Shown: one piece after another, positions 1 to 5,805 of the stretch
How the letters are laid out: every line of letters begins with the position of its first letter
How positions within the stretch are numbered: position 1 is the first letter of the stretch
From: Sulfurovum sp.
GTDB taxonomy: Bacteria > Campylobacterota > Campylobacteria > Campylobacterales > Sulfurovaceae
Direction: 5' to 3'
NCBI GenBank assembly: GCA_015493425.1
Contig: WGDG01000161.1
Coordinates: 1-6,123 of the forward strand
Length of the DNA: 6,123 nucleotides
Program-made: the position numbers and the translations under genes
Notes under the pieces: model-generated
Seen by the model: the letters and a program-made list of their open reading frames with translations, nothing else
Told to the model about the DNA's origin: nothing
Database searches by the model: none

Positions 1-6
1 GAATAG

Positions 7-13
7 AAAGGAG
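7..13 (+). promoter_or_regulatory. Ribosome binding site of the methyltransferase gene
   Basis: AAAGGAG lies five bases before a GTG codon at 19. It fixes GTG as the start codon: the first internal Met (residue 36) falls inside methyltransferase motif I, so the start must be upstream of it. The window begins too close to show the promoter. A TAG at 4-6 could be the stop of an upstream gene, but its frame cannot be tested. Confidence 0.75.
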
Positions 14-18
14 CAGTT

Positions 19-1131
19 GTGGGAGAACCCGGATCTACTATCGCGTTATCATCCTCTTTTACCGCAGTGCCAGAGCCTTCACATACGTATAAAAGCATAG
101 AGCTTTTTGCCGGAGCAGGCGGTATGGCACTTGGAATGGAAAAAGCGGGCATCTCACACATACTTCTCAATGATTTTGACCGTTATGCTACTGCAACACT
201 CAAGAAAAACCGTCCGCAATGGCCTGTCATATGCGGGGATGTGGCGAAGATAGATTTCATGCCATACCGAGGCAAGGTTGATCTGCTCACCGGTGGTTTC
301 CCCTGTCAGGCATTTTCGTATGCGGGCAAAAAACGTGGACTTGAAGATACGCGGGGAACACTCTTTTATGAGTTTGCCCGTGCACTCAAAGAGACCCGAC
401 CCAAGCTCTTTTTGGCAGAAAATGTCAAAGGGCTGCTCAATCATGACAAAGGGCGTACGCTTAAGACGATCGTAGAGGTGTTTCGTACGATGGGCTACAA
501 GGTGCTTGAACCCAAAGTACTCAAAGCGATCCATTATCGTGTGCCCCAAAAGCGTGAGAGACTTTTTATTGTAGGTATCAGGGAGGATTATGCTCCGGAT
601 GTGAACTTTGTCTGGCCCAAGCCGGAGCCCAAGATCTATACACTCAAAGATGCACTGAAAAAAGGGTCGCTGTATGCAAGTGATGTTCCCGCTTCTGCCG
701 GACAGCAGTACCCGCAAAAAAAGAAGGAAATCCTTGACCTTGTCCCTCCCGGAGGCTACTGGCGCGATCTTCCTTTGGAGCTGCAAAAGTCCTATATGAT
801 GAAAAGCTTCTATCTTGGCGGAGGCAAAACAGGCATCGCCCGCCGCATCGCCTGGGATGAGCCATGCTTGACATTAACATGTTCTCCGGCACAAAAGCAG
901 ACTGAACGGTGTCATCCCGAAGAGACCAGACCTTTTACCGTTAGAGAGTATGCCCGCATACAGACCTTCCCTGATGATTGGGAGTTTGAAGGTTCTGTGT
1001 CGCAGCAGTATAAGCAGATAGGCAATGCGGTACCTGTCAATCTGGCATATGCGCTGGGCAGCTCATTGGTCAAGACACTTGATCAGATACACTCCATAGA
1101 AGTGTCAGGGAAAGTCGATGCAGTCGTATAA
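19..1131 (+). CDS. DNA (cytosine-5-)-methyltransferase of a type II restriction-modification system, predicted GGNCC specificity
   Basis: This 370-residue enzyme transfers a methyl group from S-adenosylmethionine to C5 of cytosine, protecting host DNA from the partner endonuclease encoded next to it. The ordered motifs are all present: motif I FAGAGG (residues 30-35, cofactor binding), motif IV GGFPCQ with catalytic Cys96, motif VI ENV (134-136), motif VIII QKRERLF (177-183), motif IX around 304-319 (RPFTVREYARIQTFPD) and motif X QIGNAVP (333-339). The target recognition region lies at about 200-300. Its GGGKTGIARR and SPAQKQTERCHP segments resemble, from memory, GGNCC/GGWCC enzymes such as M.Eco47II and M.SinI. 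The length is normal and the gene appears intact. It starts with GTG behind a good ribosome binding site, and its last 14 bases overlap the endonuclease gene. The family is certain; the exact target is inferred from the recognition region and the partner. Confidence 0.95.
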   Translation: MGEPGSTIALSSSFTAVPEPSHTYKSIELFAGAGGMALGMEKAGISHILLNDFDRYATATLKKNRPQWPVICGDVAKIDFMPYRGKVDLLTGGFPCQAFSYAGKKRGLEDTRGTLFYEFARALKETRPKLFLAENVKGLLNHDKGRTLKTIVEVFRTMGYKVLEPKVLKAIHYRVPQKRERLFIVGIREDYAPDVNFVWPKPEPKIYTLKDALKKGSLYASDVPASAGQQYPQKKKEILDLVPPGGYWRDLPLELQKSYMMKSFYLGGGKTGIARRIAWDEPCLTLTCSPAQKQTERCHPEETRPFTVREYARIQTFPDDWEFEGSVSQQYKQIGNAVPVNLAYALGSSLVKTLDQIHSIEVSGKVDAVV

Positions 1132-1861
1132 CCTCGGATTTATTGCTGATGCAGATCTGTTTGATCATGTCAAACAGACAGTAGAGAAGTATCGCTTCAA
1201 GATCGATCTGGCACGGTTTAACAAAAACCTGATCGATCCGATCAAGCTTACCTTTGATGCCAAGGTATACGGGAAATCTGTTGAAGAGATTATAGAAGCG
1301 GAGATTATCCGCCAAATGGATAAGTCCAATACCAATCATATCGGTTACTTTCATCAAAACATTTTCAAATATATTGACCCCCAGTGGCAGGTGCCAAAAC
1401 AGGGGTTTGATCTTGTCAATGAAGCAAAGAAGATCTATGTGGAGATCAAAAACAAGCATAACACCATGAACTCTGCATCTTCCCAAAAGACCTATATGAA
1501 AATGCAGTCGATGCTGCTCAAAGATGCGCAAAACAGATGCATGCTCGTAGAGGTCATTGCCAAAAAGAGCCAAAATATTCCATGGCAGATATCACTCGAT
1601 GGTGTTACACACAAACATGAGTTTATACGCAGGGTATCGATGGATCAGTTTTATGCCATGGTGACGGGAGAAAACGATGCTTTCAAGCGTCTATGTGAAG
1701 CGCTGCCCAAGGTATTGGATGATGTGGTTGCGGCAATGCCTCAAGAGGTAGTTGAAAACACTGTTTTTGAGGAACTCAAAGCGCTTTCTCCAAATCTACT
1801 CAAAAGTCTCTATCTTTTATCGTTTTCACACTATGAAGGGTTTGATGCATTCAATCTCTAA
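1118..1861 (+). CDS. Type II restriction endonuclease, Eco47II family (predicted GGNCC)
   Basis: This 247-residue protein is recognised as an Eco47II-type endonuclease, which cuts unmethylated GGNCC sites. The assignment comes from remembered family features, notably NKNLIDPIKLTFD (residues 35-47) and SNTNHIGYFHQNIF (70-83). A PD-(D/E)XK nuclease core is visible: Asp98 in GFDLVN is followed by Glu109-Ile-Lys111 in YVEIKNKHNTMN, with Glu62 a possible further metal ligand. The ATG at 1118 sits inside the end of the methyltransferase gene in another frame, with AGGGAA (1107-1112) as a weak ribosome binding site. Endonuclease synthesis is therefore probably coupled to methyltransferase translation, a common way of keeping protection ahead of cutting. 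No controller-protein gene and no Vsr repair gene is seen. The frame is uninterrupted, so the enzyme is likely active. Confidence 0.88.
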   Translation: MQSYNLGFIADADLFDHVKQTVEKYRFKIDLARFNKNLIDPIKLTFDAKVYGKSVEEIIEAEIIRQMDKSNTNHIGYFHQNIFKYIDPQWQVPKQGFDLVNEAKKIYVEIKNKHNTMNSASSQKTYMKMQSMLLKDAQNRCMLVEVIAKKSQNIPWQISLDGVTHKHEFIRRVSMDQFYAMVTGENDAFKRLCEALPKVLDDVVAAMPQEVVENTVFEELKALSPNLLKSLYLLSFSHYEGFDAFNL

Positions 1862-1864
1862 CGC

Positions 1865-1890
1865 TTTTTGGTTATAATCTTAGCACTACA
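1865..1890 (+). promoter_or_regulatory. Epsilonproteobacterial-type sigma-70 promoter for the aldehyde dehydrogenase gene
   Basis: A perfect TATAAT (-10 box, 1873-1878) follows TTTTTGGT (1865-1872), with no good -35 hexamer at the usual distance. This is the arrangement known for Campylobacter and Helicobacter vegetative promoters, where T-rich sequence before an extended -10 replaces the -35 box. Transcription would begin near 1885, giving a leader of about 25 bases. The promoter lies right after the endonuclease stop codon, which separates the restriction genes from the metabolic gene. Confidence 0.75.
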
Positions 1891-1897
1891 TTCCAAT

Positions 1898-1903
1898 GGA
1901 GGG
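1898..1903 (+). promoter_or_regulatory. Ribosome binding site that decides the aldehyde dehydrogenase start
   Basis: GGAGGG lies seven bases before the ATG at 1911. An in-frame ATG at 1896 overlaps this site and has no ribosome binding site of its own, so 1911 is the better start. Confidence 0.8.
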
Positions 1904-1910
1904 ATTGCCC

Positions 1911-3359
1911 ATGTTCGGTATATTTGACAGCAAAACGGAAGTGGCGGAAGCGAAGATCTTTTTTGGCTCGACTCAGGAGAGCAGAGAAGAGAAGAGTGAG
2001 CGAAAAAGTCCTTATGACGGCAAGGTAGTCTCTACTGCGCCGATATGCAATGCCGAAGATGCCCAAAAGGCACTCAAGATTGCACAGATGGCTTCGCGAG
2101 AAGCAAAAAAAAGCCCGCTTTCGCAGCGTATCAAGTGGCTTGAAGATGTTGCCATGAAACTTGAGACGGAAAAGGAAGCGTTTGCCATGATGCTTGCCAA
2201 AGAGGTGGCAAAACCGGTTGCCTTTGCGCGTGTCGAAGTCGAGCGTTGTGCGGAGACCATCAAAATCACTGCGATGGAGCTTGCCAATCTTCACGGTGAG
2301 ACCATTCCGACTGATTTGATGCCAAGCGGCAAGAAGACAACAGCCTTTTTTCGCCGTGAGCCTGTGGGTGTGGTGGTGGCGATCACCCCGTTCAATTTTC
2401 CGCTTAACCTTGTCGCCCACAAGATTGCCCCGGCACTGGGTGCGGGCAATGCGGTGGTACTTAAGCCGACCCCTGAAGCACCGATGAGTGCCTATATGCT
2501 TGCGCAGCTTTTTGTAGAGTCGCCTTATGCGGTACAGGATGCTTTGAGTGTGGTTTACGGTGATGCTGAGGTAGGCTCTGCACTGGTCACCAGTGATATT
2601 CCCCGCGTTATCTCTTTTACCGGTTCGGTACCGGTGGGGAACATCATTACTAAGCAGGCGGGTATCAAAAAAGTTTCACTCGAGCTTGGCGGCAATGCGG
2701 CAACCTACATTGACACAAGTGCCGACCTTGCACTGGCAGCCAAGCGGTGTGCCTACGGAGCATTCTACAACTCCGGGCAAGTGTGTATCTCTTTGCAGCG
2801 CATCTATGTCAATGAGGATGTTTATGAGCAGTTTGCCGAATTGATGGCTGAGGAGACAAAGAAGTTGAAAGTGGGGTCGCCTTATGAAGAAGAGACCTTC
2901 ATGGGACCGCTGATCGATGAGGAGTCAAAACACCGTGCTAAAAGCTGGGTGGCGTCAGCCAAGAATGAGGGGGCACGTGTCGTTGCCGGCGGCGATGAGG
3001 TGGACGGTATCTTTCCTCCGACAGTGATGGCGGATGTGACCGATGAGATGAAAATCGTCTGTGAAGAGGTCTTCGCCCCTATCGTCAGCCTTGTCAGCGT
3101 GCGCGACTACGATACGGCGATAGAGAAGATGAATAACTCTCCTTTTGGATTACAGTTCAGTATTTTCACCAATGACCTAAAACTGGTACAGCGTTTCATC
3201 GATGACGCCGAGTGCGGCGGCGTGGTCATCAACGATATTCCAACCCTGCGTTTTGATGTACAGCCTTATGGTGGCGTGAAATTCTCAGGTGTAGGGCGTG
3301 AAGGCCCAAGGTGGGCTTTAGAGGAGTTTACAGAGATCAAATCTGTGGTCATCTGTTAA
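1911..3359 (+). CDS. NAD(P)-dependent aldehyde dehydrogenase, lactaldehyde dehydrogenase-like
   Basis: This 482-residue cytoplasmic enzyme oxidises an aldehyde to the acid using NAD or NADP. Visible motifs include ITPFNFP (158-164) with oxyanion Asn161, KPTPEAP (185-191) in the cofactor site, FTGSVPVG (236-243), LELGGNA (257-263) with general base Glu258, SGQVCISLQRIYV (288-300) with nucleophile Cys292, and EEVFAP (385-390) with cofactor-ribose Glu386. The C-terminal oligomerisation motif YGGVKFSGVGREG (453-465) is present. The CISLQRIYV active site resembles the ALDH family 21/lactaldehyde dehydrogenase-like branch, which also includes non-phosphorylating glyceraldehyde-3-phosphate dehydrogenases, so the substrate is left open. 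The start at 1911 is chosen from the GGAGGG site; a start at 1896 would add only five residues. The gene has its own promoter and appears monocistronic or loosely joined to the next operon, 50 bases downstream. Confidence 0.93.
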   Translation: MFGIFDSKTEVAEAKIFFGSTQESREEKSERKSPYDGKVVSTAPICNAEDAQKALKIAQMASREAKKSPLSQRIKWLEDVAMKLETEKEAFAMMLAKEVAKPVAFARVEVERCAETIKITAMELANLHGETIPTDLMPSGKKTTAFFRREPVGVVVAITPFNFPLNLVAHKIAPALGAGNAVVLKPTPEAPMSAYMLAQLFVESPYAVQDALSVVYGDAEVGSALVTSDIPRVISFTGSVPVGNIITKQAGIKKVSLELGGNAATYIDTSADLALAAKRCAYGAFYNSGQVCISLQRIYVNEDVYEQFAELMAEETKKLKVGSPYEEETFMGPLIDEESKHRAKSWVASAKNEGARVVAGGDEVDGIFPPTVMADVTDEMKIVCEEVFAPIVSLVSVRDYDTAIEKMNNSPFGLQFSIFTNDLKLVQRFIDDAECGGVVINDIPTLRFDVQPYGGVKFSGVGREGPRWALEEFTEIKSVVIC

Positions 3360-3360
3360 G

Positions 3361-3376
3361 TTTTTGTCGGTAAGAT
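3361..3376 (+). promoter_or_regulatory. Candidate promoter for the downstream four-gene operon
   Basis: TTTTTG (3361-3366) is followed after four bases by TAAGAT (3371-3376), a four-of-six match to TATAAT. The layout resembles the stronger promoter at 1865-1878. It lies in the only gap before the operon, just after the aldehyde dehydrogenase stop. No terminator hairpin with a T-run separates the two genes, so read-through from upstream is also possible. Confidence 0.45.
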
Positions 3377-3399
3377 AGTACGTCACTACACACCAAGAT

Positions 3400-3404
3400 A
3401 GGAG
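3400..3404 (+). promoter_or_regulatory. Ribosome binding site of the DUF420 gene
   Basis: AGGAG lies five bases before the ATG at 3410 and supports that start. Confidence 0.7.
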
Positions 3405-3409
3405 AAGAA

Positions 3410-3892
3410 ATGGATTATATGTTCCAGCCCGGTTTTCTGGGAACAAAAGCCCCATTTTTTATGGATTTTGTCACTTTGGTAGTAGCTTTACTGCCGCTAT
3501 TAATAGGTGTGGCAATCGCCTTTGCCCGCAGAGGGTATTATGCCCTACACGGCATTGTGCAGGGCGTTATTTTTGCCGTTTCAATTGTGGTGGTGGGCTA
3601 CTTCGAATACGGTGTACGCCTTGGCGGCGGATATGAAGCGTTTGTGCAGAATACCCACGTTTCACACAACTATCTTTTTGTCGTACTGATGGCACACATT
3701 TTGATTGCTACAGTAACCCTTGGTATCTGGGCATCAACACTGCTGCGCGCCTACAGGGAGTACCGCCGTGGGGGCATTCTGCCTGGTGTAGGCTCTGATG
3801 CACACCGAAGGGCAGGAGTACGTACATTCATCGGTATTTCGCTGACATCACTGACAGGTATCTGGGTCTACCTGCTGCTCTTTCTTTTTTAA
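3410..3892 (+). CDS. DUF420 family integral membrane protein
   Basis: This 160-residue protein has four predicted membrane helices, at about residues 18-38, 46-66, 88-110 and 138-160. His residues sit at or near helix ends: His47, His83, His86, His96 and His132. The order of a His at the start of helix 2, an H-x-x-H pair before helix 3, His96 within it, then AHRRAG and a final TGIWVYLLLF helix matches the DUF420 pattern as remembered. A Bacillus member, CtaM/YozB, is needed for cytochrome oxidase maturation, so a role in heme or metal handling at the inner membrane is possible but not shown here. It has no signal peptide and ends in a hydrophobic helix. Its TAA stop directly abuts the ATG of the next gene, placing it first in an operon with a TudS-like protein, a Deg protease and a nitrite/sulfite reductase. 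Confidence 0.75.
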   Translation: MDYMFQPGFLGTKAPFFMDFVTLVVALLPLLIGVAIAFARRGYYALHGIVQGVIFAVSIVVVGYFEYGVRLGGGYEAFVQNTHVSHNYLFVVLMAHILIATVTLGIWASTLLRAYREYRRGGILPGVGSDAHRRAGVRTFIGISLTSLTGIWVYLLLFLF

Positions 3893-4351
3893 ATGAAAAA
3901 AGTAGCTATTTCTGCCTGTCTGCTTGGCGAAGCATGCCGATATGACGGGAGTGACAACCGCAACGATGCTCTGCTTGAAGCATTGGGTGATGTGCAGTTG
4001 GTTCCTTTTTGTCCGGAAGATGACGCTTTTGGGACACCTCGTCCGACAATGGATCTTGTTAAAACAGGGAATGTGGTACGTGCACTTTCAAATGCTACAG
4101 GGGAAGATCTTTCAGAGCCGGTGACGATGTATGCCAAAGCCTTTTTTGACAGACATCCGGATATTGCGCTCTTTGTAGGAAAAGACAGGAGTCCAAGTTG
4201 TGGTGTCTGCTCGGCACGCTGCTACAGTAAAGAGAAAACACTGCTTTCAGACAAAGCAGCCGGGCTGATGGCGCAAGAGGCACTCAATCGCGGTATTGAA
4301 GCGATTGATGCCGAAATATTTCTGAAATCCCCAAAAGGAGACGAACTGTGA
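3893..4351 (+). CDS. DUF523 / TudS-like iron-sulfur protein
   Basis: This 152-residue cytoplasmic protein carries the DUF523 hallmarks: ISACLLGEACRYDG (residues 6-19), FCPEDDAFGTPRP (39-51) and DRSPSCG (98-104). DUF523 includes the thiouracil desulfidase TudS, in which three Cys bind a [4Fe-4S] cluster with one open iron that accepts sulfur. Cys9, Cys40 and Cys103 here are in the matching positions, so a cluster-based desulfuration activity is plausible. Extra Cys15, Cys106 and Cys110 give a denser SPSCGVCSARC motif than I expect, and EDDAFGTPRP differs from the more usual CPE-x-GG-x-PTPRPP form. The gene begins immediately after the DUF420 stop with no purine-rich ribosome binding site (the preceding bases are a T-run), pointing to translational coupling. 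Its TGA overlaps the protease GTG. The family call is firm, the substrate unknown. Confidence 0.85.
   Translation: MKKVAISACLLGEACRYDGSDNRNDALLEALGDVQLVPFCPEDDAFGTPRPTMDLVKTGNVVRALSNATGEDLSEPVTMYAKAFFDRHPDIALFVGKDRSPSCGVCSARCYSKEKTLLSDKAAGLMAQEALNRGIEAIDAEIFLKSPKGDEL
4334..4340 (+). promoter_or_regulatory. Ribosome binding site of the Deg protease gene
   Basis: AAAGGAG lies seven bases before a GTG at 4348, inside the end of the DUF523 gene. It supports the GTG start, which also gives a sensible signal peptide directly at the N-terminus. Confidence 0.75.
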
Positions 4352-5805
4352 GATTTGTATGGAGTGTACTGTTTGCCACACTGCTGCTGTTTGGTGCTAA
4401 CGATAAAGAAGATATGACCAAACAGGCTATTGTGAAGATCTATACGGTAGCGAAGGTACCGAACTATCTTTCTCCCTGGGATTCTGCTATGCAGAGTTTC
4501 ACGGGCTCGGGTGCCATCATTGAAGGCGGCTACATTCTTACCAACGCTCACGTGGTTGCCAATGAAGCCTTTATGGAGGTACAGCGTTACGGAGAACGCA
4601 AACGCTACATTGCCACAGTCTATGCCGTATCGCACCAGGCGGATCTGGCTTTGTTAAAAGTCAAAGATAAAGCTTTTTTCAAAGGTGTTACGCCGCTAAA
4701 GTTTGGCAAACTGCCTGAAGTGGAGCAGCAAATCGTCGTCTACGGTTACCCTATGGGCGGCAGTACCCTTTCGGCAACCATGGGTGTTGTGTCACGCGTT
4801 GAACATCACACGTATGCCCACAGCGGTGAAAGTTTTCTTGCGGTGCAGGTCGATGCTGCGGTCAATCCGGGAAACTCCGGTGGTCCGGCACTCTCTGATG
4901 GTAAAATTGTGGGAGTAGTGATGCAGGTGATCACCAAGTCTCAGAACATTGGCTACCTTGTACCCGTCACGATGGTACAACACTTCATCGATGATATGAA
5001 AGATGGGCATTACGACGGTTTTGCAGACCTGGGGCTTGGTACGCAAAAGCTTGAAAATCCGGCGATGCGGCGCTACTACGGACTAGATGAAAATACAACC
5101 GGCAAAGTCATCGACAAAATCGTTTACCGTTCTCCTGCTGAAGGTATTTTGAAAGAGAATGACATCATTACTGCCATCGACGGACACAACATCGAAAATG
5201 ACGGTACGGTAGAGTTTAGACGGCATGAGTACACCAATTTTTATTATTATGTCGACCGGCATCAGATGGGAGAAAGGGTCAAACTCAGTATCATTCGCAA
5301 TGGCAAGGCAATGGAGGTTGAAGTACCTTTGACCAAAACAGGAGATGATATGTTCCTTGTCAAAACAACCCGCTACGATGAGATGCCTACCTATGCCATT
5401 TATGGCGGTTATGTCTTTTCACCGCTGACACGCAATCTTATTCGTTCGACAAACCGTAACCGTTTGAAGCTTAGCTATCTTGCCTCCAAGTGGCAGACCA
5501 AGGAGAAAGAGGAGGTGGTAGTACTGCTGAAGGTACTCGCTTCGGACATCAGCCGTGGCGACAACAACTTCGGTATGTGGGTGATAGACAAGGTCAACGG
5601 CAAGCCGTTTAAAAACTTTAAAGAGTTTTTTGCGCTCATGCAGCAAAACAAAGACCCCTACTATCTCCTTGAAGACAATGATGGCGTTAAGGTGATCATT
5701 GACCGCAAAGAGGCAATGGCAAAACAGCACCAGATACTTGAGAAGTACAATGTAGAGTATGACCGGTCAGAAGATTTGAGAGAGTCTAACAGTACCGCAC
5801 CATGA
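4348..5805 (+). CDS. Periplasmic Deg/HtrA serine protease with PDZ and DEG9-type C-terminal domain
   Basis: This 485-residue trypsin-like serine protease probably degrades or refolds damaged proteins in the periplasm. A short signal peptide is visible (MRFVWSVLFATLLLFGA, cleavage near residue 17). The catalytic triad is intact: His68 in TNAHVV, Asp99 in HQADLALLKV and Ser177 in GNSGGP. A PDZ domain covers about 225-328 (from GLGTQKLENPAM; includes AEGILKENDIITAIDG at 264-279). The C-terminal region, about 340-475 (YAIYGGYVFSPLTRNL, later VIDKVNGKPFKNF), matches the PDZ-like third domain remembered from plant DEG2/DEG9-type proteases rather than the second PDZ of DegP. It starts with GTG, overlaps the upstream DUF523 gene by four bases (GTGA), and ends in an ATGA overlap with the reductase gene. 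Its position suggests operon-coupled, not stress-only, expression. Protease family certain; substrates unknown. Confidence 0.93.
   Translation: MRFVWSVLFATLLLFGANDKEDMTKQAIVKIYTVAKVPNYLSPWDSAMQSFTGSGAIIEGGYILTNAHVVANEAFMEVQRYGERKRYIATVYAVSHQADLALLKVKDKAFFKGVTPLKFGKLPEVEQQIVVYGYPMGGSTLSATMGVVSRVEHHTYAHSGESFLAVQVDAAVNPGNSGGPALSDGKIVGVVMQVITKSQNIGYLVPVTMVQHFIDDMKDGHYDGFADLGLGTQKLENPAMRRYYGLDENTTGKVIDKIVYRSPAEGILKENDIITAIDGHNIENDGTVEFRRHEYTNFYYYVDRHQMGERVKLSIIRNGKAMEVEVPLTKTGDDMFLVKTTRYDEMPTYAIYGGYVFSPLTRNLIRSTNRNRLKLSYLASKWQTKEKEEVVVLLKVLASDISRGDNNFGMWVIDKVNGKPFKNFKEFFALMQQNKDPYYLLEDNDGVKVIIDRKEAMAKQHQILEKYNVEYDRSEDLRESNSTAP

Noticed and set aside
1..18. Tail of an upstream gene ending at TAG (4-6).
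   Set aside because: Only one codon precedes the TAG, so neither the frame nor the coding status can be tested.
154..786. Long minus-strand open frame opposite the methyltransferase gene.
   Set aside because: It lies wholly opposite a gene with all family motifs, and its translation has no recognisable domain; it is a shadow of codon use on the other strand.
19..1861. Insertion sequence, tRNA or direct-repeat boundary around the restriction-modification pair.
   Set aside because: No transposase, tRNA or matching terminal repeats were seen at either side; the left boundary lies outside the window.
1896..1898. Upstream in-frame ATG as the aldehyde dehydrogenase start.
   Set aside because: It overlaps the GGAGGG ribosome binding site that serves the ATG at 1911, and has none of its own.
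1872..2420. Minus-strand open frame opposite the aldehyde dehydrogenase start and its promoter.
   Set aside because: It is antisense to a well-supported gene, has no recognisable protein features and shows no ribosome binding site that I could identify.
3301..3319. Hairpin of about eight base pairs with a three-base loop (AAGGCCCA / TGGGCTTT) near the end of the aldehyde dehydrogenase gene, a possible terminator.
   Set aside because: It is about 40 bases inside the coding region, encodes the conserved GREGPRWALEEF segment, and has no T-run directly after it.
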